The position numbers were made by a program, and so were the translations under genes. The notes beneath the pieces are model-generated. The model made no database searches. It was not told the origin of the DNA and saw nothing but the letters and a program-made list of their open reading frames with translations. From Manihot esculenta (lineage: Eukaryota > Streptophyta > Magnoliopsida > Malpighiales > Euphorbiaceae), in assembly GCF_001659605.2 (NCBI RefSeq), contig NC_035164.2:20306000-20369999 (forward strand): a stretch of 64,000 nucleotides of DNA. Reading direction: 5' to 3'. The first letter of the stretch is position 1; every line of letters starts with the position of its first letter. Below are positions 43,914-55,881 of this stretch, one piece after another.

Positions 43914-45572
43914 TGATAAAGCATATTTTAGTCCATATTATCATGATCTTATTCATGTTTATTTACACCTTTTCTACCTAATTTTGTAGTTTTAATCATG
44001 TTTTACAGATATTAGGTGAAAAGAGACAATCTAGAGAAAATGCTCTTAAAACTGCCAAAAAGTGCCAAATCTGGAAAAGCCACCTTCGACAGCACCTTCG
44101 GCGGCCGAAAGCCTCGTCCAGAGCCAAAACTCAGCCATCTTCAGCGGCACCTTCGGCAGCCGAAAGTCTCCTCCAGAGCCAAAAGTCCAACTTCCGGAGG
44201 CAAGCTTAGGCTGCCGAAACACTCCGCTAATTGCCTCTTCCTTATTCAAGAAGCCAAATCTTAAAGATCACATGTTTCCCTCTTCATGCCATGCACATTC
44301 AAAATTCAAAAGGAGGCTCCACCTTCCTTATTAGTGCATGGGTAGCAAGGGGAATTCAAAGAGACTTCTTGGACACCTTGGATAACTTCTTGAAGACCTT
44401 GGACAACAATTAAAAGACCAAAGAGCCCCCCACTTGCAACTCCACACATGCTCCACGTTTTTGCCTTCACCCATGCACAAAGAAGGCACATATTGGACCA
44501 AGGGCACTTTGGACAGCCTCTAAAAGACTCATGGACTGCCATCAAACCCTAGGGAGCCTCTCAAGACTTATTTAAAGACCTCAAGAAGACCAAGATTGGA
44601 GCAGAATTCAATCCCCCAACCTCTCCAAGGTTCGGTCGCCGCTCCACCTCCACCTTTGCCACCGCCGGTTCACCTCCTCCTTCTCTTCTCTTCTATTTTC
44701 TGTTTTGGTTCAGCCATGAGTGGCTGAAACACTTAATTCTAGTTGAAGATTAGTTGAAACTAAGGTTGTTTTATGGATTGTGAGATCTGAACATAAACTA
44801 TTTGTCTTTGATTAGTTCAATATTCATGCAATTGTGTACTTAAATCTAAGATTGCTTTGTTGTTTTGATCAAATTGGCCACTTGATTCTTGATTGCAAAG
44901 TTAATTGATTGTTAGTTGGGATATTTTTTAGTCTGTAATTGCTGGAAATATTCTGACCTAAGAACACTTGGTGTAAAAACTAAGGAATTGTATGATCTAG
45001 CAACATCTCATGCGTTTGAGTAGCTAGGGTTGGATCTCTCTCTTTCTTCATGCAATTGACAATTGTTTTGATGCCTAAGGCCCAAGGATGTTCCTTGGCA
45101 ATTTGTTAATTAATAATTGATTAGAGGATGTTCCCTAATTGATTTAATCATAAGGAGAGACATGGTGGTGAGAAGCGTTTTCCATCCCCATAACCAATCT
45201 ATTGAACCAATTAAGAGAACATAAGTTTCAATGATCAATCCAAGCAACCAAGGTGGATCCATATCTTCAACTAGACCTTTCTCATATTGATTTCTTCTTT
45301 TATTTTAATTACTTGCTGATTTAATTGCTTTTAGTAGTTGTTAGTCAAATCAATCTCAAACCCCCCCCTTTTTACTTTATTGCACTTTACTTTTATTCTG
45401 CTTTCAGTTACTTGCTTTCAATTGTGCTTTCAGTTGATTCTCTTGATCTTGTTGGGAAAAATAGATAAGTATTCAATTCTCTGTGGATTTGATCCTTTAC
45501 CACTATCTGCAGTTGTAAAATTGTTGATAACCGGAAATGTTATTTTTGACCGACTTCGACAACCGCGAGTCA
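43914..45572 (+). repeat. Element F 3' LTR
   Basis: TGATAAAGCATATTTTAG to CGACAACCGCGAGTCA, 1659 bp, very similar to the 5' LTR. Its palindrome module (about 44085-44220) has one more TTCGGC half-site and several point changes relative to the 5' LTR. Confidence 0.93.
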
Positions 45573-48285
45573 ATACACATAACCTGTTCCCATAATGGAG
45601 GATCCCTTTGTTGTCAAACCTGAACTCATCATTCTTGCTTGCCTGGACAGCTCTGGCTATCTTCACCAACTCTGGGTCCTCATGCTATTTCTGTGCCACT
45701 TGCTCCAGAAACAAGGGTGTCACTCCCATCTGAGTCATTAGTGCACCTGTACTAGACAACTCTAACTGCAACCCTTCATCAATGACCTTGTAGAATTCCC
45801 TCATCATCGGTCTTCTCTCCGCTGTAATATGGGATAAACTGCCAAGTGATTTTCGGCTTAGGGCATCTGCCACAACATTTGCCTTACCCGATTGATACTG
45901 AATCTTGCAATCATAGTCACTAAGCAGTTCTACCCATCTTCTTTGCCTTAGGTTCAACTCTCTTTGACTCAAGATGTACTGCAAACTCTTATGATCTTTA
46001 AAGATCTCACATTTAACCCCATACAGGTAATGCCTTCACATCTTGAGTGCAAAGATCACAGCTGCCATCTCTAGGTCATGTGTAGGATAATTCAACTCAT
46101 GTTTCTTCAGCTGCCTAGAAGCATAAGCAATTACCCTCTCATTCTGTATCAACACGCAACCTAGTCCCACACGGGATGCATCACAAAACATTGTGAAATC
46201 TTCATCACTGGTAGGCAAAGCTAACACCGGTGCTGACGTTAACCTTTTCTTCAGCTCTTCAAAACTTTCTTCACACTGATCAGACCACATAAACCTCTGA
46301 TTTTTCTTGGTTAATCTGGTCATAGGAGCGGCAATTTTGGAGAAGTCCTGGACGAACCTCCTGTAGTAACCTGCCAAACCCAAAAAGCTTTTGATCTCTG
46401 TTACTGTAGTAGGTTTGGGCCAGTTAGCTACAGCTTCTACTTTCTTGGGGTCCACTTCAATTCCCTTTTCTGACACAACATGCCCCAAGAATGAGATGCT
46501 CCTCAACCAGAATTCACACTTGGAGAACTTGGCATACAAGCCGTGCTCCCTCAGGGTTTGTAACACTATCCTCAGATGATGGGCATGCTCCTCTGCATCT
46601 CTGGAATACACTAAGATATTGTCAATGAAAACGATAACAAAGTGGTCCAGGTACTGGCTAAAAACTCTATTCATGAGGTCCATGAATGCTGCAGGGGCAT
46701 TGGTTAGCCCGAACGGCATCACTAGGAACTTATAGTGCCCATATCTAGTTCTGAATGCCATCTTCGGCACATCTTCCTCTCTGATTTTTAGCTAGTAATA
46801 CCCGGATCTCAGATATATCTTGGAAAAACAACCCGCTCCTACTAGCTGGTCAAATAGATCATCAATCCTGGGTAGAGGATACTTGTTCTTGGTAGTGACT
46901 TTGTTCAACTGCCTTTAGTCGATACAAAGTCTCAAGGATCCATCCTTCTTCTTTACAAACAGCACTGGAGCACCCCAAGGTGAGGTACTTGGTCGGATGA
47001 AACCCTTGTCTACCAACTCTTGCAACTGCTCTTTCAACTCCTTCAGCTCTGCAGGTGCCATCCTGTAGGGAGGAATAGAGATCAGTCTAGTTCCAGGCAT
47101 CACTTCAATTTCAAACTCTATCTCCCTAGCAGGTGGTAAACCTGGCAGCTCGTCTGGAAAAACATCTAGGAACTCTCTGACTACGGGCACTGAGGCTGGT
47201 TCCCTAACCTGACTGTCAAGCTCTCTAACATGAGCTAGATACCCCTGACAACCCCTCCTGAGCAACCTACGAGCCTGTAGGGCTGATATCAAACCTCTAG
47301 GCATCTCTACTCTGTCCTATCTGAAGACTACCTCTGATCCATCCTGATCTCTGAACCTGACTACCTTGTCTCTGCAGTCCAAGGTAGCACCATGAGCAGA
47401 TAGCCAATCCATCCCTAGAATGACGTCAAAATCGGTCAAATCTAGAACCACAAGATCAGCTGGAAGGTATCTACCCTCAACAAACACTGAACTAAATCGG
47501 CAGATTGACTCTGCCACAGATGGATCACACTTGGGCCCACTGACCCAAAGAGGACACTCTAGCCCAGAAGCTATCAAATCTAACCTCTCTACGGCTCTCG
47601 GAGCAACAAATGAATGAGAAGCACTAGGGTCCATAAGAGCATACACATCAGAACAACCAATAGTGAGATTACCTGACACCACGGTGTTTGACATGTTAGC
47701 CTCCTGCTGAGTCATAGTGAAGATCCGAGCTGGAGCTGATGGACCTTCACCGCGGGAACCTGCTGAAGAAGAGGCTGTCCCTCTCCCTCTACCTCGACCA
47801 CTGCCCTGTGTCATGGTTGGAGCCACTGGTTGTGCCACACTGCTTGAAGCTGTCTGCTAGGACAGTGCCATCATGGCTGCATTAGGACACTCCCGTGCTA
47901 TGTGCCCCTCCTGTCCGCACCTGAAACATGCTGTTGTCCCAAACCGACAGACTCCTTTGTGCGGTTTACCGCACCTCATACATTCGGAGCCATCTGAACC
48001 AGAGCTCGAACCACCACCTATTCCCAGACCAGACTTCAACCGGTTCTAGAACTTGTTCTTCTTGGGCTTTCTGGGGTCTCTGTCCCACTTTTTGCTACCT
48101 GAGACTGCTGCACTCAGATAAGAGAGATCAAACTTTCCTCTGCTTGGGGTCTTAGAACCCGAGGGCTGTGCTACCTGCTGTTTCACAGTTCCTTGGATGA
48201 TGGCACTAGCCTCCATCTTTCTGGCTGCATCCACTATGGCGTGGAAGCTCTCCCTCTCTGCTGCTAGGATTAGGGAGGAATACCT
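45573..48285 (-). pseudogene. Element D Gag-Pol middle: RNase H, RT, protease, CCHC
   Basis: Read right to left in one register: the CCHC knuckle [14 protein letters not shown] (about 47900-47940), protease ALMDPSASHSF (about 47615-47645), RT with FIDNILVYS (about 46620), RNase [11 protein letters not shown] (about 46170) and [10 protein letters not shown]. Stops lie at 48046, 47857, 47317, 46915, 46792, 46036 and 45685 (lowest base of each), most being CAG to TAG or TGG to TAG/TGA. The RT catalytic IDD is changed to IDN and the protease triad to DPS, so the enzymes would be dead even without the stops. LTR H interrupts at 48286; the frame continues at 52057. Confidence 0.92.
48281..48285. 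repeat. Target site duplication TACCT, left side of LTR H
   Basis: Repeated at 52052-52056. Removing H and one copy keeps D gag in frame (3771 bp, divisible by three). Confidence 0.93.
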
Positions 48286-49086
48286 TGTTAGTGTATATGC
48301 CCTAGGCCATTATCTTGGACCTTTTTGTATGTCGTTTTGGTTATTAATAAAAGAGGTTTTTATCATTATTATTTGTTTGCATGTTACATAATAATGATTA
48401 TCATCCCTAGTTACTTATTATTATGTTGATAATAATAAAATATAACTGGTATGATTATTGATTGATAATCATGAGATGATTATGTATATGTTGATATAAT
48501 TCAATAATCATAAATACTTGTTAGAGAACAAAGTATTGGATGGACCCGCATTGAGATCACTATATGGGTCATTGTCATAAGTGAATCTCAAAGTAGTTAT
48601 GTCTTAATCCTTTGACTTGAGATTGTCATAGTTTCCAACATAAGGACTATTATGTTTTGACATAACCAAACGTTGTCTTTAATCGGACAATCATAAAAGT
48701 TATGATTGAGCATAATAGAAATTATGTAGAGGATAATGAACAATCAAGATAGGATTTGTCCCTCTCTATAAGAGAGATATCTTCTGGGCCCCTCGATAAG
48801 TGAGACTGAGAAATGCATGGCCATGCTCAGATGAATTGATAGTGTGATCAATATCATTTGAATTTATCAGTCTACTTAGAGATCGAGAAATCATAAGTTT
48901 GAACATTATAAGTTTGACATTGACCATGACTTATGTTCAAACTAGATATCGTGTGACAAAGGGATTAATTCATATTCTATTTATTAGGCTTTATTGGACT
49001 ATTGATCCTCATATTAGTTGGGTAGTCATAATGTCTTGCTAGAGGCCACTTATGACTTATGGGCCTTGTAGGACTGGGCCTATTGC

Positions 49087-49091
49087 CAATT
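49087..49091. repeat. Target site duplication CAATT, left side of LTR I
   Basis: Repeated at 51325-51329. Confidence 0.93.
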
Positions 49092-51324
49092 TGTAATACC
49101 CGGCTAGACTCCGGTATCGGAATTCCTACCGTCCGGTGGAATCTCGGATGTCGGAGACTTCTAGAAGGGTAGAAATATGTTTTCATAAAATGTTTTAATT
49201 TTTTTCATGGTTTTAAGTAAAAAGGAAATGAGTTTTTGCATGAAAACAACCTTGGAGGAAAACCCAGGTTCGGCCGCCGAACCTCAAGTTCGGTCGCCGA
49301 ACATGCAGGCATTTCGGGTGTGCCTTAGGCCCCCGAAGGCATAGGTGAGGGAAGTCCAGGTTCGGCCGCCGAACCTCAAGTTCGGCCGCCGAACATGGCA
49401 TGCATGTGGAGGCACGTTCGGCCCCCGAACGTGGCCTGGCCAGCCACTATAAAAGGGTCCCTTAGCCGAAAACGGGCGAGCTTTTCTCCCCATTGTCGGC
49501 CAAGGTGAGTTCTCTGCCGTTCCTCACAAATCTTGAGTCTTTTCCTTCAGATCTTTCAAGATTTTCACAAGCTTTTACCTTCTTTTGAAGATTTTCAAGT
49601 TTTGAGCAAGTTTTGAACTTGGAGACCCAAGGAGCTAAATCTCTCCCCAACTCCAAGTTAGATCGCCTCTACTCTCGATCTTCAAGAGGTAAGGGTCGAT
49701 CTCTAGCTTACATTATGTTTTAAACAAGTTTTATGCAAGTTCATGGGGTAGAAAATGCATGAGTAAGCTTATGTTGAGTTTATGGGTTTTTGATGAGTTT
49801 TTGAGCAATGTGACTTGTAAATGTATGTTTGATGTGTTGTAGTTGGGGTTTAAGGTAGTTTGAGACCCCTAGAAACTTATATGCATGTTTTGGTTGAGCT
49901 AAATGCATGATGGTATGAGTTTGGAGGCATTGTGCATGTTTGAACCAAGTTTCTGCCCTTTGGGAGAAACCAGGTTCGGCAGCCGAAAGGACTTTCGGCC
50001 GCCGAACCCTTTTGTGGAAGCAGTCTTCGGCTGCCGAAGCTTGCCCCCGAAAGGAGACTTTCGTCTCTGTCTGGGAGTTTCGGCCGCCGAAAGTGCCGCC
50101 GAACCTGCCCGACTTTCGGCTCTGGAGGGACTTTCGGCAGCCGAACTTGCCGCCGAAAGTGCCCTGTCCAGCCTTCCTTTGCATGTTTTTGCATGGATGT
50201 TTTGAGGTGTTTTAGAGGGTTTTTGGGGGATGTTTTCAGAGTCATGTATAGTATGTTGGTCCCTCATTTTAGTCCACCTGTGTAGGTTCGGACTCGAGGA
50301 ACCGAGGACCTCAGCAGTGAGTCAGCTGCTTCAGTCAGTGTCAGAGCTAGCTAGAGGTGAGTGGAATAACTCTTATGCTTTTAAATAAATAAATCAGTTT
50401 TGAGCATGTTCATGCATCACGGATGCCATGTGATATTTTAGGTTGTTTGCATTAGAAATCACGAATATGTTGCATTGCATAATATGTTGTTGATGTGGAT
50501 GAATGTTGAATGATCCATTAGCCCTCATATGTTATGACATGATGATATGATATGGAAGTCCAGATGTGGCCTGCACTACGCCCCTGGCACTATGTAAGAG
50601 AAAGACCGGACGTGGCCTGCACTACACCTCCAGCACCATGGATTATGTATGTTATGTTATGTATAAGAGAAAGACCAGGTGTGGCCTGCACTACGCCCCT
50701 GGCATGATTGGAATATGTAGAGGGCTAAATGGTGACAAGTTCATCCTTGATATGATTAGTTGTGATGTGATGCATTTCATGATAGCATATGTTTTAAATG
50801 CTTTATTATTCTGCTCACTGGGCTCTAGTAGCTCACCCCTCTCCCAAATTCCCCAGGTTTGCAGGTACAGGGTAGACCAGGAGGTCAGCAAGAGTATTGA
50901 AGTCATTTGTATGTAATAGATAGAATGTGGACATGATGAAATTGTAAAGTTATGAATAGTTATGTAATGTAATGGTATTGAGGATTAGAGGTTGTGCTTG
51001 ACCTATGTGTAATGTATCCCTTTTAATGCATGATCCTAGATCTTTTATGATGTTTATGTAAACCAACTCAACACATGATGTATTTGCCCATTGGGGCATT
51101 GTTGGGATCCCACAGAGGGATCATGTTTATGAGTATGTTCAGTGCATGCACGGGTTGAGTTTGGTGTTTGAAAGACAGAAAAGTTGAATTTTTATGTATG
51201 TTGTTGATCATGTATGGGATTAAACAGGTTTACAGGTTGCATGTCAGGCTTGCTACGGGTCCCGGCGGCCTTAAGCCGACCTGGATCCTAGCGCCGGTAG
51301 CGGTCCGATTTTCGGGTCGTTACA
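49092..51324 (+). repeat. Solo Tekay-like LTR I inside LTR H
   Basis: 2233 bp, TGTAATACCCGG to TCGGGTCGTTACA, plus orientation, with CAATT duplications and no internal region. U3 palindromes are 2 + 2 (about 49268-49400), TATA box 49448-49455, downstream cluster about 49975-50155 and hairpin units about 50558-50705. Its detail is closest to the LTRs of element A. Confidence 0.95.
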
Positions 51325-51412
51325 CAATTAATGTGAGCCTATTGGATCACACACAAAAGAACATTGTTGATGTGCTATGTCATATTAATGGGCTAAAAGC
51401 CCAAAGCCTATT

Positions 51413-51556
51413 AATATAATTAATAATAATAAAGTGTTATTATTATTAATCATTAATATAATTAATAATAATAATAAAGTGTTATTATTATTATTGATAT
51501 TAATTATTAATATAATTAATAATAATAAAGTGTTATTATTATTAATTATTTATTAT
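51413..51556. repeat. AT-rich tandem repeat in LTR H
   Basis: About three units of ATTAATAATAATAAAGTGTTATTATTATTAAT, each internally palindromic (TAATAATAA / TTATTATTA around AAAGTG). It lies upstream of the H TATA box. Confidence 0.8.
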
Positions 51557-52056
51557 TATGAGATAATAATATTAAAAAGATCTACAGTCTATCTGTAAGT
51601 GTTACAGATAAAGGACTCTATCACATAAGATATTTGAGTATCTGCGAGATTGTGTTAGTGGGTTCTGAGCACAACTCTTTTAGGAAAAGAGTTGGTGGAA
51701 AACAAAAGACTAAAATATATAAATACTCCTACTACGAATTGTGGGGGTTGACGACGTTTTAAGAAAACTCAGTCTAATAGCTGCAGATTGTGGAGCACAT
51801 AATCTATCCATCTTTGAGAGAGCTAGCACTCTAGAAGGATAGAAGACGTTCGTGTGGATACCATAGAGGGTGTTCGTTTGAAAAAGCGGCACCATCAGTC
51901 CAACTTTGTATCTTCTCAACGAGATTAACAGGTTAGTTTCATATCCATCTTTAGAATTAAACGAAGCACTCGGATTCTGGGAAAGGAAATCAGAGAAATT
52001 TTATTTTTCCGCTGCGCCTTTGGGTTGCAATAATCTCGGGATTTCCCAACATACCT

Positions 52057-53062
52057 AGGGTGGAGCCTCATGGTATACCTCCTAGCTTTCTTCTAGTCAG
52101 TATCATATGCCTGACCCACATACTGCAGCAACTCTAGAAATTTATCCGTGTACTCATCCACACTCATGTCCTCCATCTGCCTCAGCTGCTCAAACTCAAC
52201 AACCTTCAGCTCCTTAGAACTGTTTGGAAAAGCCCATCCAGCAAACTCATTGGCAAACTCTTCCCAGGATAGGCTATCCAGCCTTGGGTCCACATAGTTT
52301 TTGAACTACTCCCTTGCTTTCTTACATTTCAATATGAACCCCGCCATCTGAATGGCTCTATTGTCACTGGCTCCTAGCTCATCCGTTATCATTTTCACCG
52401 TCTTGAGATACTCAAACGGGTCATCACCTGTTTTGAACTTCAGAGCATCCAACTTCAGATAATCTGTCATCTTTACTTTGCTCCCCACAGATGAGCTAGG
52501 TTTGGGTGTTTGAATATCAGGGACTATAGATTTTGCTGGTGGAGGAGGAGGAGGAGGTGCAGCATTTCTTGGGTTAGGGTTTGCTAGATTTGGATAGAAG
52601 GGTGATGGTGGAAACATGGGGTACTAGGGATATGGTGGGTAAAAGGGAGGATAAGGCATGAAGGAGGGATATGGGTTAAAGCTGGAGTAATCCGATGTAC
52701 CCCCCCATCGGATACCCTAGGCCCGGTGGGTAGGGTGGATACTGTGATGGGTGAGCAAAACCCGAGGCCTGAGCGCCTCCTTGTGACTCTCCCATACCCT
52801 CTTCTGACATGCTTACACCCAAAATCCCATCCCTTCTCTGGTTATAATCCACTGATTCCCCCACATCAGCTGACATTCTTCCTGGATCCGTTCTCCTCCT
52901 ATTCACATCAAAAGACCTTCTAGGGTCCCTTGACGTTCCTTCTCTGCTTGATCTGCTTGATCTACTTGACCTTGCCCTTGGCAGAGCAGGGGGAAGGGCA
53001 TCCATGCCCTCATTCTCAGGTGGAACTCTAGTCAATCGTGCAGATCGATGAGTGCCTCGCAT
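52057..53062 (-). pseudogene. Element D gag, N-terminal part
   Basis: Starts MRGTHRSARLTRVPPENEG at 53062. The P/Y-rich segment is followed by the gag core with [16 protein letters not shown] and [21 protein letters not shown] +1 change in the C-run at 52700-52706 shifts the frame, and TAG codons lie at 52624, 52306 and 52093 (lowest base). The frame joins the 48234 side after removal of LTR H. Confidence 0.92.
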
Positions 53063-53323
53063 TCTGTTTTCTGAGAAACAACATGCATCACATAAACATT
53101 AGCATCATATGGTTCATGTGGAAACACATGAACCCACATCACATACATTACATATCATTAATGCACATGCATATAATCATGGCATTTCACAATATCATCA
53201 AGACAGGACTCTACATCCTATCCTAGTGGACATGATTTTTCCTATTGTGCTTGCCCTTCTATAACCTCTATGAGCCAGACACTCTAAGTCCGACCATATG
53301 AACCTAGGGCTCTAATACCACTC
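53063..53323 (-). promoter_or_regulatory. Element D leader with decayed PBS (53309-53320)
   Basis: The minus strand reads TGGTATTAGAGC three bases from the 5' LTR. This is the initiator-Met primer site with one C-to-T change. Confidence 0.85.
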
Positions 53324-55491
53324 TGTAATGATCCGAAAACCGAACTGCTACCGGCGCTAGGATTCAGATCGACTTAAGGTCGCCGGAACCCATAGCAAGC
53401 CAAACATACATCCTGTTATACCTGATGAAATCCCATACATGATCATACATTTTCATAAAAACTTAAACTTTTCATATACCAAGCTTGACCTGTGCATGCA
53501 TCATAACTGTGAACATAAAAACCCCATACTAGAGCCTTTATCAAATGCTCTAGTAGGGTTAATATCTTATACATCAAGCTTGGTTCAAAATATCTCATCA
53601 TTAAAAACATTTACATAAAGATCATGTACAAAAGGGATAACAATCTATCAATAGGGCCAAGCACAATGCTATCCATAATACATTACATGTCCACTACTAA
53701 TCTATTACATAGACATAACCATTACCTTTGCTGACCTCCTGAGCTATCTCTGACCCTGCAAACCTGGGGGTTAGGGGAAAGGGGTGAGCTACTAAAGCCT
53801 AGTGAGTAGAACAGTAAAAACATTTTAAATAAACAAATGCTCTCATGGAATGCATCACAACACAAACAATTCACATCAAGGATAAACTTGTCACCAATAA
53901 CTCTCTACATAATCCAATATGCCCGGCCCACAACGGGAGCTCCTCAGGACTTTCGCTTAAACATAACATAATATGTCCAACTGTGCCAGGGGCGTAGTGC
54001 AGGCCACACCTGGTCTTTCCCTTACTCTATGCCAGGGGCGTAGTGCAGGCCACACCTGGACTTCCATATCATATCATATCATATCATATCGTATCGAGGG
54101 CTAATGGATCATCCAATATCCATCCACATCAATAATAATTTATGCAATGCATCGTATTTGTGAATTCTAATGTAAGCATCCTATAATCATGGCAATCGTG
54201 ATGCATGAACATGCTTCAAATTTGATTGCTTTAAAACTAAAAGGAGTTCTGTTCTACTCACCTCTGGCTGGTACTCAACTAAATCTCAAGCAGATATCTC
54301 ACTGTTGGTCTCCTCGGTTCCTCAGGTCCGATCCTACACAGGTGGACTCCAATGAGGGACCAAACATACTCTATTAAGACTCTAAACAACTCTCCAAAAA
54401 CCCCATAAAACATCACAAAACATGCATAGAAAACAGGCAAAGGAAGGCTGGGCAGGGGACTTTCGGCGGTAGGTTCGACGGCCGAAGGTCCCTACAGATC
54501 CGAAAGTCAGGCACTTTCGGGGTCAAGGTTCGGCGGCTGAAAGCCTTCACAGACCCGAAGGTCGCCCACCTTTGGAGGCAGGTTCGGCGGTCAAAACTCC
54601 CCTCCAGAGCTGAAAGTCCATCTTTCGAGGGCGAGTTTAGGCGGCCAAAACTGCCTGCCCTAGCAGGTTCGGCGGCCGAACCCTGCTTTGGCGGCTGAAC
54701 CCGGGTCTTCCTGGGTGATAGAACCCGATTCTGCTTCGCCCATTTAGCCACCAAAACTCTCTAAAACACACATCTAACTATTCTAAAACATGCATACACA
54801 TTCATTCATGCATAAGGGGTATAAAACTAGCCTAAACCCCTACAAACATCAACATAGCATCACATTTATCATTAAACTAACATAAACCCTAACATTTTAG
54901 ATCTAACCAAAACATGCATCAATACCCCTTAACCCTTCATAAAACTTACTTAAAAACATAAGAGAATATGAGGATCTATACTTACCTCTTGAAAACCAAG
55001 GGTAGATGCGACCCAAACTTGGAGATGAGGAGGAAACGAGTTCCGGAGGTCTCCAAGCTTCAAAACTTTGGATTAAGCTTAAAATCTTCAAAAACAAGAT
55101 AGAAACTCATAAAAATCATGAGAGACTTGAAGGAAAAGCACAAGATCGATAAGGGGTGGCAGACACTCACCTTGCCCGAAAATGGAGAGAGAAAACTCGC
55201 CCATTTTCGGACAGGTGGCCCTTTATAGGTGGCTGGCCAGACCACCTTCGGGGGCCAAAGGTGCCTCCGCATCCACCCCATGTTCAGCGGCCGAACCTGG
55301 GCTCTTCCCTCAATCTCTTTTCTTTTATTCTTTAAAACTTTAACTCAAAACTAACCATTAAAATCATGAAAAACATTTTGTAAAAGCATGTTTTACTCTT
55401 CTAGAGGTCTCGGCATCCGAGATTCCGGATTCCAACGGAGATTCCGTCGGAGGGTTGGAATTTCGACACTGGAGTCTAGCCGGGTATTACA
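53324..55491 (-). repeat. Element D 5' LTR
   Basis: 2168 bp, from TGTAATGATCCGAAAACCGA to TCTAGCCGGGTATTACA. TATA-like sequence at 55221-55227 (minus), hairpin units about 53921-54060, palindrome cluster about 54461-54690. Several palindromes have decayed (TTCGACGGCC, TTCGGCGGTC). Confidence 0.92.
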
Positions 55492-55496
55492 CTTAT
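55492..55496. repeat. Target site duplication CTTAT, right side of element D
   Basis: Matches 23939-23943. Confidence 0.93.
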
Positions 55497-55881
55497 TATT
55501 ATGTTGATAATAATAAAATATAGCTAGTATGATTATTGATTGATAATCATAAGATGATTATATATATGTTGATATAATTCAATAATCATAGATACTTATT
55601 AGAGAATAAAGTATTGGATAGACCCGCACTGAGATCACTACATGGGTTATTGTCATAAGTGAATCTCAAAGTAGTTATGTCTTAATCCTTTAACTTGAGA
55701 TTGTCATAGTTTCCAACATAAGGACTATTATGTTTTGACATAACCAAACATTGTCTTTAATCGGACAATCATAAAAGTTATGATTGAGCATAATACAAAT
55801 TATGTAGAGGATAATGAACAATCAAGATAGGATTTGTCCCTCTCTCCGAGACAGATATCTTCTGGACCCCTCGATAAGTGA
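55497..55881 (+). repeat. Copia-type LTR H2, second piece
   Basis: It continues H2 from 23943 and aligns with 48422-48803 of LTR H up to CCCCTCGATAAGTGA, where element K interrupts. The 5-mer AGTGA (55877-55881) is the predicted left duplication of K. The rest of H2, beginning GACTGAGAAATGC, should follow K beyond the window. Confidence 0.9.

Larger units (their letters stand above)
39769..45572 (+). mobile_element. Element F: gag-only non-autonomous LTR retrotransposon (TR-GAG-like)
   Basis: The element is 5804 bp on the plus strand, with LTRs 39769-41414 (1646 bp) and 43914-45572 (1659 bp). Its PBS (TGGCGCCGTTGTCGGGGA) is of the type used by plant Athila/Tat elements and unlike the Met site of A, B, D and K. 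The internal region is only 2.5 kb and has gag-like frames but no protease, RT or integrase. Plant terminal-repeat elements carrying only gag have been described (TR-GAG) and are thought to move with enzymes supplied in trans. F lies in the pol of element D. Confidence 0.9.
48286..52051 (+). repeat. Solo copia-type LTR H, split by solo LTR I
   Basis: Begins TGTTAGTGTATATGCC and ends GGGATTTCCCAACA, with TGTT..AACA inverted termini typical of copia LTRs. It has TACCT duplications and no internal region, so it is a solo LTR of about 1528 bp once LTR I (49092-51324 plus a 5-bp duplication) is removed. A TATA-like TATATAAAT (about 51716-51724) near the right end suggests plus orientation. H2 at 23811 is a second copy. 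Assignment to copia rests only on LTR shape. Confidence 0.85.
23944..55491 (-). mobile_element. Element D: old Tekay-like Ty3/gypsy retrotransposon hosting other insertions
   Basis: It is minus-oriented with a CTTAT duplication on both sides. The 3' LTR (23944-25195 plus 37452-38387) was split by LTR C. The internal region runs 38388-53323 and was split by element F (39769-45572) and LTR H (48286-52051). The 5' LTR is 53324-55491. The left LTR terminus has decayed from TG to TA and the other end from CA to TA. Gag-Pol has at least 12 nonsense codons. After removal of nested DNA it is about 11 kb. The LTR edge sequence differs from that of A, B and K (TTGGAATTTCGACRCCGGAGT), so it is a separate subfamily. 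Confidence 0.92.
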
